Part shown: positions 1 through 11,600 of the stretch, piece after piece | Layout: each line of letters opens with the position of its first letter | How positions within the stretch are numbered: the stretch's first letter is position 1 | Program-made: the position numbers and the translations under genes | Source: Budorcas taxicolor | Taxonomy: Eukaryota; Chordata; Mammalia; Artiodactyla; Bovidae | Length of the DNA stretch: 64,000 nt | Direction: 5' to 3' | NCBI RefSeq assembly: GCF_023091745.1 | Contig: NC_068910.1 | Span: 54,423,272-54,487,271, forward strand | Notes under the pieces: model-generated | Told to the model about the DNA's origin: nothing | Seen by the model: the letters and a program-made list of their open reading frames with translations, nothing else | Databases searched by the model: none

Positions 1-1019
1 AGGTGGAGGTCTGACAGTCCCCACTTCAACAGCGGCTGTTCCAGCAAGAGGACGAGCTTCTGGAGAGGGTCGCACAACAATGTGAACGCACTCAACACAA
101 CTCAACTGTAATTTTACAGTGGTCAGGATGTTAAATCTTCTGTTTTATATTTTACTACCATTAAAAAAAATGTGTAGTAGCTCCAGATTTCACAATCCTC
201 TGACCCCTGAGTATAGAAACAGTAACACTCTATAGAATGCTTTTATACTCTTCAGTCCTCTGGCCTTTTGGTCATGGCCTGGGGACTGAGTAAAATTCTA
301 CAAATGCACTCTCCAGTAGGTAACAATGTGAGTTTGCAAAAAGAATTTTTATCTTTGGATTTGCAGCCTAATGTGTTTTTTTTACTACAAACCACTCAGT
401 TTGCTCAATTCTAAGATGCTGAATAAAACAAAAGCTATTTAATATATTGATAATTTCACTTTTCTGTTATAATAAAACCACAAGTGTCATTACAATATAG
501 TTTTTACTGAGATAATCCCCTGAACCAGAACTGGAGGTGAGAGGTCATTCCTGCTCTTAATGAGAAAATTAAATAAGACTTCAGTGATGTTTAACTAGAA
601 CTTTACAGAGAAGAGCTTTTGTTAAGAGTTCTGCCCTCATTTACGTGGAGATAAACTCCTTTTTGGTTAGGTGTCTTCCCCTCACCCATAAAAAGTCAAA
701 ATGAAATTTTCACTCTGGGCGGGGTGGGTGGGGGAAGGCATAACACAATAGTAGGTCTCAGTTGAACTAGTTTTGGGGAACCCCATTTTGGTTCCATGAA
801 CTGCATCAGTAAAAGCTATATTGTAATGACACTTGAGGTCTTAATGTAGCAGAAACGTGAAATTAGAGATATATAAAAGTGAAATTATAGTAACTGCCTT
901 TGTTTGTTTGTTTTTGATTCTCCACATGGGTTCTCTCAAACCTTTGTCAACGCGAACAAGAAGACAGCGTGTGCTCAAGACCCTGTAAAGAAAATATCTG
1001 TAAAAACACAACACTTAAC
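1..1019. other. Downstream flank of STT3B, no gene seen
   Basis: No convincing exon on either strand. The main structure is the long inverted repeat at 450-866, listed separately. A GC-richer patch near 1-110 was read in all frames and matched nothing I recognise. Confidence 0.5.
450..866. repeat. Imperfect inverted repeat, 61-bp arms
   Basis: Left arm 450-510 is complementary to right arm 806-866 at 53 of 61 positions. The core is a perfect 20-nt match (481-500 against 816-835). The outer 14 nt of the left arm are also perfectly complementary to a second copy at 876-889. This looks like the terminal inverted repeats of a small non-autonomous DNA transposon (about 417 bp) or a conserved palindromic element. 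I cannot name the family. Confidence 0.7.
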
Positions 1020-2587
1020 ACAAAATTTGAATTAACTTTATTTTCCCTACAGTCAACAACTTCTCTGCATTAAATTTTAAAGCAACAAAGTAAGATAAAA
1101 TCCCCCAAATGACAAGGTATCAGAAATCCAGATTCAGTTACACTTCATTTGTGAAAATGTTGGACCATTTTATTTGTCTGTAAAAGAACCATCATCTGGG
1201 TCAAAAATGAATTCTATAAATCAAAGAGTATTCTACACTTTGGAAAAAGAAAATTGGCAGTAACATTCTCACTGAATATTGTAAATTACACTTTTCTCCA
1301 TAAAAGGTACATACTATTCTGCATTTTCCCACCAAAAACAGTGGTGTAAGTTATGCTTGTTTATATTAAAAAAAAAGAAAAAAAAAGGAAAGATATCCTG
1401 TGGCAGGAAAAACCTTTCTCTTTCACTTTTACTAAACAGGAGAAAAATTTCAAGTCTATATAAAGTTGCCTATGAGCTGGAAAGTGAACATGTTCAATCT
1501 CCATTGACATTTTAGTGCATTTTTTGACAACGGTCACATTTTTAATAAAAGTAAGAAAATGCACATAGCATTAAAGAGTGTTTCATCAAATGCTTAAGGG
1601 ATTAACAAAATATGGAGCAAAGGACAAAAGTCACTGTGATGGATGAAACTGTTGTAAAAATGAGAGAAAGCCAGAATTTTACAAATCCTTTGTCATTTTG
1701 AAGAGTCACACAAAACAAACTCTGGATACCTGTCCACTTTAAGGGTTTCTTCCTTAATCTTTTGTATGTAAACATAGTGCTCAACTCAGGAGTAGGACGC
1801 CAAACCCCAGCCTGCTAACAAGCAACATTCTGTGCGTTGCCATGATTGCCAAAGGATATAAATTTAGCCCTTGAATGAACCATGTATGGTATCTGCTCTG
1901 TAAGTACCTGGTGAAAACAACTGCTAACAGCAGCAATAATATTTCAACATAAAAAAAAAAACCAACTACTTGAATCAATGAGTTAGAGGTCCATCTTTAA
2001 AACAGCAGCTTCTTCTCAGAGCAAACAGTAAGCAATAGAAAATGTACATTTGATGAAACATTCTTTGCACTGGAGAAACATGAAAATAAATACAGTTCAA
2101 GGAAGTGTCCTCCTCATACCTCTTGCTCAGACCTGCACTAGCTTTACTGGTTCAAGAAGCTTGCATCACATTGTGTCATTTGTATTTTACATATTGCTAT
2201 CTGGGTCATTCAAATAAAATGCAGGTCTTGTAAAAGAATAAAAAACCTTGACAAGTATGCATGTGCCAGGGACCAAATTAGAGGGTTCTTTGGTGCGATT
2301 TGTCCAAATTTTCAGATTTGAAGGATAATATGTACCAATAAAAAAAAAACCCTGCTGTTAAGACATGTACAGCAGTGCTCTGTCTTGCTTCACATTACAA
2401 ATCGAAAACAGCTGTTCTCAATAAGCCAATTTTATTTTTTAAATCAGGTGTTGCCAGAGTTTTGTATGTTAACCTGGACCAGTGATGGTTCTGTACCCTC
2501 CGCTGCTGTGAAACACGACATGAGCTAAAGGCAAAGACCGGTTCTCACAAAGACATCTGCTTCAAGTTAGGAACCAGAACAGTGTTT
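1020..2587 (-). other. STT3B: STT3B 3' untranslated region
   Basis: The AT-rich stretch follows the STT3B stop codon and runs about 1.57 kb to the last good poly(A) signal. No clear transposon is seen in it, unlike the introns, which fits exonic sequence. Short ORFs on the minus strand here are chance ORFs. The transcript end near 1020 is inferred from the signal position. A second AATAAA on the minus strand at 1169-1174 could give a slightly shorter form. Confidence 0.75.
1037..1042 (-). terminator. STT3B poly(A) signal AATAAA
   Basis: Plus-strand TTTATT reads AATAAA on the minus strand. About 20-35 nt beyond it in the transcription direction lies a GU-rich stretch (minus-strand reading of 1000-1019: gttaagtgttgtgtttttac), the usual downstream element. 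Cleavage is expected near 1015-1025. Confidence 0.65.
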
Positions 2588-2668
2588 TTAAACAGTCTTC
2601 TTAGATATTTTCTTGCCTTTCTTAAAAACTAGCTTATTTTTAATGTAGCCACGCTTCCTTTTCGCAGT
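2588..2668 (-). CDS. STT3B: STT3B exon 16 (last coding exon)
   Basis: The exon starts after a polypyrimidine acceptor (ttctttttag) and encodes 26 residues (801-826) plus TAA. The peptide is very basic, starts TAKRKRGYIKNK and ends KGKKISKKTV, matching the known STT3B C-terminal tail. It forms the cytosolic/luminal C-terminal end after the globular domain and has no membrane segment. The second residue is Ala where I recall Thr in human. Confidence 0.97.
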   Translation of the reverse strand, partial: TAKRKRGYIKNKLVFKKGKKISKKTV

Positions 2669-5600
2669 CTAAAAAGAAAACAGAATACCTAGTGTTAGTG
2701 CAGGTTTCTTATGGATTAAAAATACGGATACACACATGGTTTACTGCAGAGTGGTGAAGACTGTCTTAATAAGCACTCAGCTCTTCCTGGGTCCAGTCTC
2801 CCTGAATTGTCAACGAGCACTCCCTGCTGCTCTACACCGAGGATGTAGAGACCCAGGATGAGCGGGACAAGGTCCTCAGCTTTATGAGGAAAGGACCACC
2901 ACAGTGCTCCTCCAAAGCCTGTCATATGTCTTCGTCATCAAGTGAATGGACCCCGACCTGCCTTCTCAACCACGAAATGCTTAGCTATAATGACTCACAT
3001 TTCTAAGCATGCTACAGTATGCCTAGACTAAGGATTCAGAAACCGTTACTGGTGCTGATTTAGGCTCCAAGAATTAGCTATGTCAGAAATCCTAATGAAC
3101 TTGGTAACTTTTGGAGCCCCAATTCTCTTATCTGTAAAAATGAAGATGACCTATACCTATCCACAAAAATAGAAGAGAATAAAGTTACCTGGCACATTCT
3201 CCAGCACTTAAATATTCAAAACGAAACAAAACGCAAACACCAAGGGGAAAAAAACAAAACCGTAACATCCTTTGAGTTTCATACATGTTTAAAAAAATAC
3301 TGTCAAACTGATGTCTGTGGTGTAAGAAACAAATTACTGCAAAAATGTTTGCTATCTTAGAGTCTCACAAGATAAATCATATAGGACATGTGTCTGACAG
3401 TCTGACATTTTTGTAGACACTGAGAAAAAGCAACACTTTTTATCATAATTCAATTCAACGCACCATCAAAGCACTGGGTTAGCAGTGGGTGAAGATTCAA
3501 GAGATTGATCCCTCGATTCAATTCTCATATTTAAATATAACTATGGAGGTGGTTTCAGAAACTTTGGTAGCTCAGATGGTAAAGAATCTGCCTGCAATGT
3601 GGGAGACCCGGCTTCAATCCCTGGCTCAGGAAGATCCCCTGGAGAAGGGAATGGCAACCTACTCCAGTGTCTTCTCCGGAAAATCCCCTGGACAGGAAAG
3701 CCTGGCAAACTTTAGTCCATGGGGTCGCAAAAGAGTCGGACACAAGTGAGCGACTAACACTTTCATTTTTCAGAAACTTTGGCAAATGCTTATCGTGTAC
3801 GTACCTATTAGGATGCTCACATTAAAACAATTTAAAATTTTTCCAACCGGAACAAAAATATGGGGCAAAATTCAATCCTTAAGATCACAAAAATTAACTA
3901 CTGCTAACTTGTCCACAACATATATTACCTTATTATTAGGACAAAAAGTAAAAAAAAAAAAAAAAAATTCAGAGGGTACAATTTGTAAAACTTTAAACCA
4001 GGCCAAGAGTTTATTATCATTACCCCCAGATTTCTAACCTGAAACCTCTTCTAGGAGCTCCTGTAAGATGTCCCAGGTCTCTCTCCAAGCGTGAACTAGG
4101 CCCTCAGGGTGCTGGCTCTCTCGGAGCACTGAGCAGGCAGTCCTGGACTACCACTCCCAGGGCCTCAGCCCTGCTGGCACGGCAGTGGCCGGACAGCTCT
4201 CACAGTGGCTGCTGTACTCACCCCCTCAAAAGCAGAAACTGGGATGGGGACAGGAAAGCATAACAAAAAGCATTCCTGCTGGTACAAACTACTTATAAAG
4301 CCATGGAAATCAGAAATACAAGCTTCACATTGGTGGCAACTAGAATACATGTTTGGGGCATACAAGACAGATGGATTTTTATTTATCCATTCACTTGTCT
4401 ATTTGGGAGAAATGATGGGAAGACAACAGAGGTCAGATTAGGATCAGTAGGACCGCTAGTTCAACGGCTATGTTTCTCAGAAGAGGGGGACCTTAACGGG
4501 GCTGAGATGTCTGAGGAGGGACTGACTGCCTTGGGCCCGGCAGCACGCGCTCTGGCCTCTGCACTGATGTGACCCAAGTTTCCCCCACCGTGTGTTCACG
4601 AGACACCGATCACTTGACACGACTGACACAGCTGAGTTCCAGCTCTCTGACACTCTTCAATACATTAGTTAAGACACGGTAACCTATTCCTGGCACAGGA
4701 AGGATTCATTTAAAGTTTCCATTTACATATCATACAGTTAATAGTTAGCACTTTTATAGTATAAACTGAATTTGTATTCTGAGCATATCTGAAGTATATT
4801 TTAAGTAATACAAAGTGAAAAGTGTTAGTTGTTCAGTCATGTCTGACTCTTTGCGACCGCCATTCCCTTCTCCAGGGGATCTTCCTGACCCAGGGATTGA
4901 ACCCTGGTCTCCTGCATTGGAGGCAGATCCTTTACCGGCTAGGACACCAGGGAAGCCCCTTCAATGATTTAAAATAACTGATCTGGACAATGTAAACACA
5001 AGCATCTTTCAAGACTTAAGACTAAAATCAGTCTAATAACAACTAGTATTATTAAGGGTTGTACTTTAAAATACAATCTTCATATTTCATCTGACTGCTC
5101 ATTATTTTCCATCTCCCACAGAGGGCAAACCATACAAATACTCATTTTCAATAGCTTTTATAGCAAAGATCAGACCTATTTGGTTTAAGTGAGCCATAAT
5201 GACCTCTAATAAAAGGCTTCATGTCTTATTAAGTATTACAAAAGGACTGCAATGGTCTCATCATCATAATTCTGCCTACAAGCTTTTTCGTGACAATTAT
5301 ACTTAATAATTATCTAAAGATAAATTTTTGGAGGATTCAGGACTCAATTCAACTTGAGCTTTTTTTAAAATTCAATGAATAATATAGTAACATTGTACTG
5401 AGACTGGAACGTGAAAATGCTATATAAATTTGCTCTGACCAAACGATCATGAATGAATCACAACTGTTAGTGTTTGGCATTTTTACTTTCACAAAGGTTC
5501 AGAAACTGATGGCCACAGACACATCTTACTTTACAAACTAGTCTTTGTAATGGGAATGGCACAAATTAAAGCTAGAATGTCTCCGAAAACTCTTGGCTCA

Positions 5601-8600
5601 GTTCACGGATAACCATTCTTCCCATGAAGAACTCTCTAGAAGCAGTTGCTTCCTGGGGTAGCTTGAGTGCTCAGTTTGTAAGGACTGCCCTCAGCAGGCT
5701 GGCACTTGATATCTACTTTGTATTTAAGCCTTGGTCTTTACAAATCTGGCAAATGAAAACCTATTAGCAATTTTTAATAATTTTTCAGACAAACTGACTG
5801 ATCTTGAGTTACTCTTTTATAGACCTGACTTCATTTGGTACCCACCTTCTTTGACAAATACTTCTGTTTGGGGAAAATGTTGGTTACTCGAGGTTTGTGG
5901 TCTAGTGTCTCCCTGTTATCAGGGGCTTTCACTTTATATATTCTTACAAGCCAGTGCTCTGACGTGAAGGCTTCCTCCAAATGCTTGAATTTAATGTCCT
6001 TGTTTCCAATCTCAGCATTACGTGTCCGATCAAAACCTGGAGGTGTACGGAAATCCAGCTGCAAAAGTGACATGAGTACTGGATGTTAAACATACTGGAA
6101 ACATTCAGAATTAGAAGGGAGTGTTATCAGCAGAGTACAACTCTCCCTTTTAAACTAGGGAAACAGAATCAGAGTGATATACTGTTAACAGTCCTCATAT
6201 GCTGCTCACCAGACAGGAAGAAATCAGCAAGAGAGAAACTCAATGTAAGAATTAGAATGGACGAGCAGCCTGCAGGCACAAAAAACCCAAAATAGCAAAA
6301 TGAAATCCATGAAACCCTTCTTACAGGTTTTCAGAGCAAACACACAGAAGGGCCTCCCTGCTTGGACCTTGCACTACCAGATTACTTTGTCAGCCTCAAA
6401 GTTCTTCATCTGGCAATTCTGCATGACTGGCTCTTTTCTATTCTCTGGTCTCAGCCCAAATACCACCACTTCAGGGAAATCTTTTCTTTAGATTGATGAC
6501 TGAGAAGTCTCCTCCACTGATTCTTTTATTCTTTTACTCTATAGTGTTTGTTGCTAAAATTTTTATTTTCAAAATTATCTGCATCCTCCACTAGGCGGTA
6601 AGGTGCACGATGACTTTACCTTATTCAGTGTGGCTCTATCTCACCAGTGCTACTTGTGAAATCAGAGCACAAGTAAGCCTGATGCTAACCATCCTGAAAG
6701 TGGCAACTAAAAAGGACATTAAACCAAACCAAGGGAAGATTAACCAGGGATGAGAAGAGCAAAAAATGGAGGAAAGGGAGAGGATTTTAACAAATTCTCC
6801 GAGTAGGTTTATGCTGTCACACAGAAACTAAGTGAATCCAATTTAAAAATAAGACCAGAAAACAAATCTTGTCCCATGAGGGAATAACTTGTTATTACGC
6901 ATCTTACAACAGGAAAGGTGTACTTCACATCTTGAACACATTCTTGAGGAGGGGAAGCATCAAAATGAATGCATGCTGGATGCACGGCTTAGAGCTCTTG
7001 GTTAGACAGGAACAACAAAGGTCCTTTAATGCTATTACTAGTCAACAGAGAAACTAATCTTCTACCCATTTTCTGGGGCAGCTAATTATTGTGCCCTTAG
7101 TGCTTCTCTCTTAGCATAGCATGAGTTTAGAGACCAGGCAGTTTGCCTTCCAAAGAAATCAAAACACAAACAAAAACTTAAACCTAGTAGTAAAATTATT
7201 ATTTTTTAAAGCTACTTGCAGAGTAATTCCAAATGAGTAATGCAGAAACATTATCTTGATCCATGGTATTTGTACAAAATTAAACAAGCAACTTTCCCTC
7301 TGCCTTCTAGTATCAACCAGAAAGCAGCATGGAACCACAAAGTTTTCAATATAACCTTAAGCACAAAGGTGTAACTTGGTATGACAGTCATGCAATATAA
7401 AGGTTAGGAAGAACAGCAGAGACCACCAGGAGCCCCATTACATACAGATAAGGAAAAAACCAAGCCCAGGGAGAATGTGACTCATCCAAGGATTACACGA
7501 CATGATAGAGCCCGATCTGGACCCCAGGTTTGTGATAGTTGCTGTTTGTTCCTTCTGCCACAATGCTTCCCTGTCCATTCATTCCTTTCATTGACTAAAT
7601 CTTTTGTAGCACATCATTCTAATTTTCTGAGAAACGCTGACCTAGAGAGTCCCAGCTATTTGAGGTAATGGAGAACAGGGATAGTGAAGTGACTAAATAA
7701 TCCAACCCTTTAATTTCTGGCTTTCCCTCACCAGGCAGTAGATCACACTGCTTCCCAACTGGAAGACCTCTCCCTGGGAGAGCAATGTTTTCCAAAAACA
7801 TGAAGTCAAAAAAAAAAACAGGATGGCAGGCAAGGGTTGGATTTAAGCCTCTATTAATTAACCTTCTGGAAAGAAACCTCTGCTCTAAAAAATATTTCCT
7901 CATTTTTCACACAGAAGTTTCAGAAAGTAAATTTAATAGAGTAGAAAAAATTTTAGATGAGCACATTTTTCTTTAGAGCACAACCAAAATATTATCCTGC
8001 TTTTTAGAGTCAAACAAGACTATTGTTAAAATATTCCTGTGAATAAAGATTACAGAAAAAATCTAGAATAAAGCTTATAAAATAAAGATTATAGAAAAAA
8101 CCAAGGATTATAACTAACCTGCATTTCTCCAAATCTGTAGTATGACATTTTATACATAAGGCAATTCAACAAAGTAGGGGATCCTGCTTTGTCTACGCGG
8201 AATTCTCCTTGTGAGGTGAAATAGTCACTTTCCTATAGGAAAGAATCCAGAAGTTTCTGTGTCAGTTTAATATGACATATTCACAATTAGAGGTTCCCCT
8301 TTACATTTCCCCATAAGAGCTAGCTTTTGAGGTTATCTTCATAAAGCCGTATTTAGTTAAATCTCAAAAAAAACACAGTATCAGAAGACAAACTTATAAA
8401 TTTAATGTGATCTCTTAAAAACCCACAAAACTATCATGGGTGTTTAACACTCAGTCCAGAAATTATTTATTAACAGAAAAAAAGTATCCAAGAAAACATA
8501 AAGAGAACAATAGTTTGCTGGATGATGGAGAGTAATTAATTTTACCAGATTTTAAACCATGTTATAATAAAACCTCAATAATTATTTAAAAAAGTGGTAC

Positions 8601-11600
8601 CAACACCATGAATTAATACTAGGTATGCTGACTCTCCAATTGTGTCCCCTTCCCCAGCCATTCATTATTCCTTTCCAGAGTTTTCCTAAATTTGTTTTAT
8701 TTTTCCACATGACCATCAAAACAATTTTTTTAGTTGGGAGAGGAACATTTAGAAAACTCTTACAGCAATTTTTATTGTGAGCTCATCAAATTTATAAATT
8801 AACCTCTGAGAGGGCCAATCTGATACTACTGACAGAAATTTCTTTTCTAGGAATTTACCCTACAGAGATACTAAAATGTGGGCAAAATGATGAGAGTTAC
8901 TTATTGCACCACTGTTTTCAGATTTAAAAACTAGAAAAACCTTAATATCCATTAACGGGGACAGGTTAAATAAATCATAGTGCACACATGCAACGGAACA
9001 CACTCAGTTCAGTTCAGTTGCTCAGTCGTGTCCAACTCTTTGCGACCCCATGAATCACAGCACACCAGGCCTTACTACACAGGTGTAAAAAAACAGAAAT
9101 GAAGAAGGATTCCCATATTTTAATATGTGAAGATCTCCACAGAATATTGTGAAGTTAAAAAAAAAAGGCAAGAACAATGTGTATACTTTTCTACTAGTTA
9201 TCTGCTTCAATTAGAATAAGAAAATAACAAGAGATTACCATGGACTTTTTTCTTTTTTTGGGGGGGGGGGGATAAACTTTTACTGTATGTCCCTATATAT
9301 TTCATTTTTTGAACCATGTGAATGTATAAATTACCTCACAAAGCACAGAAAACTAGGATTTTTCTCTACACAAATGTTCAAAACATACCTCAATCTATCA
9401 TGTCACAATTTTAACATTGCTAAAAGCAAATCCACAAGTGAAAACACTCACATACTTGGAAGATTAAGACCAATGTAAATACAAGGAAATACTATTTATT
9501 AATGGTAGTTAAGGGATAATGTCGGGTAGTTAAGCATTTATGTTTAAATAGGAAATCTGGGGTTTTACTCAACTTTACCCCTGTCACACAAAACACATTC
9601 CCATGTTTTCCCAAAAGGTCCTTTTATTCTGGATCAGCAGTGAATCCTACTCTCCTCTTTTATGCCTTCATCATGTAACCTCACTGCTGGGTGCCCATCC
9701 TCTCTGAGCTCATAGCTGAGTGGGAGGATACAACAGAGTCTACCTACAAAACAGGCTGGACATGACCTGATGAGTAGAGACATGGATGTACCGCAGAAGG
9801 ACCTCTGCCAAGGGGACAGAACTGCTGTAGGGAAGGTACCCCAAGAAGAGAAGATTATAACATGAACGTCAGATGAGCCAAGGAAAGAAAACACAAAGCA
9901 AGTTTCATGGGCTAGGGGAGAGTGACAGAGTGGGAAACGCTGCTCGAAGGACAAGGAGCCAGCAAAGGGAAGTATTAAGGGGTTGCATTCTGAGCTGACC
10001 GGTTTTGATTTTGTACCAATGTTTTCCTATTTCAATCATCATTCTGATTATTCTAAACGAGTCCATGAGGCTGAGGGTTCATCTACATTACCAGAAAATC
10101 TTGTAACAGCACTACAAGTGAATTATTCCTGGCATCTCTATTAGTTATCAACTGAAATGGCCCTAATCACCACCATTAATACTAGAACCTAGAACAAGAC
10201 CTACTGCTCGAACCATATAATGCTGACTGGCTGAAAAACAACTTCCCCACAGCACCAAGCTGACAGCAGCAGGGTTTAGTTGCAACTCTTATCTGTCTTC
10301 TTTTTTTTCCGAGGCTCCTTTCCTTAAACTAATGGAGGCTTAAACAAAAAAAAGCTGTCAAGTAACATGATCAATGTCATGTTAGATTGGGAGAGGAAAC
10401 AGACTAAGGCAAAGGCAGCAATTTGAAGGCTACTATCCTATTTCAGGTTTATGAGCACTGGGGTCAATACCAGAGTGGAAGCAACAAAAATGAAAGGAAA
10501 GGGTAGGCTGCAGGAGTAAAAGCAAGAATCTTGAAAAGAAATTGTTTCCTAGAGGAGAATGGGAGTACCAGATTTCAAAAGTTTTAAACCTGGGAAAATG
10601 CTTATGCTGTCTTTAGTAAACAGTAGAGTGAGGGACTGCTCTGGAGACAGGATGATGATAACAAATACAATGCAGTCAGAAAGAGAAGAGGGTTACCTAC
10701 ACTCTGGGAACGGTCCTTCACACACCAAGAACGACCTAATTTCTTACCCGAATATCTTTTGGATGTTCCCCTTCAGCTATCCTAACCATCCAGAGAAACT
10801 TGTTGATGTCATCACCAGAATAGCCAATAACCCCTCCAAAAATAATCAAAACATAATCTACGTCCAGACTCCTCATGATTTTATAGGCTGCTGTTTCATT
10901 TGAAGACATAGCTTTTCCCACCTAAAGAATAAAAAAAAAGTGAGAATATGTGTTCTTAGTCCCCGAATAACACTACACTACAAACAAACATGAATGCACA
11001 TTTTTACCTTAAAATAGAATGCATCTCAAAAGTTTGATTTACCTGGAATTCCTTTTATAGAAACAATCTATGAATTCAACAAATTCATGAGATTTATAAG
11101 CACCTCCCTTACTATAACCAACTACAGCATAAATGTCAAAATCAGGATATGTGCTCTTATATTTTCCTAATAATTTGGTCGCATTAAATTAACATTTTAA
11201 TATGAAAGCAAACAAGCTTAAAAGAAGTAGAATTTCTCAAAATCCCAGGCTGGGGATGACCATCCATCTAGCTAGAACAATTATATCCTTTTCTTCAGTC
11301 TACCAAACATCTAATCATTAGCCACAACACTAATACAAACAAAAGTCATTTGGCTAACACTTAGCTATCTATTTAAAATCTTTAGAGAACACAGAGGTGA
11401 TTACTTTAATTAACATAGATTAGTTATTTAATAGCTAGAGAACATAATGTGCATGTTCATAAAACACAGTGCACTTGCCTTACACATCTGGAAATAATTT
11501 TAACTTACGAAAAGGAAAATATAAGACAAATACAGTAAGTTTCAGATTTTGCCTCATTCTCCAGCATACAGCCTCTGATTCTGAATGATATGTAAACAAA

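Larger units (their letters stand above)
2669..5845 (-). other. STT3B intron 15
   Basis: 3.2-kb intron. It holds two Bov-tA SINEs in opposite orientation (3568-3767 plus, 4814-4959 minus). Otherwise it is unique AT-rich sequence with a GC-richer patch at about 4060-4620 in which no exon or named repeat was recognised. Confidence 0.85.
8233..10747 (-). other. STT3B intron 13
   Basis: 2.5-kb intron. 8800-9345 is an old L1 3' end with a BovB-type scrap in it. 9346-10747 has no repeat I can name with confidence; 10370-10690 is purine-rich and may be an ancient repeat. Confidence 0.7.

Noticed and set aside
3568..3767. tRNA gene
   Set aside because: The tRNA-like head belongs to a Bov-tA SINE with target-site duplications; no cloverleaf with a usable anticodon arm. 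The same applies to the other Bov-tA and CHR copies.
9634..9954. 106-codon minus-strand ORF in intron 13
   Set aside because: No family resemblance, no splice evidence, composition like surrounding sequence; probably chance or an unrecognised old repeat.
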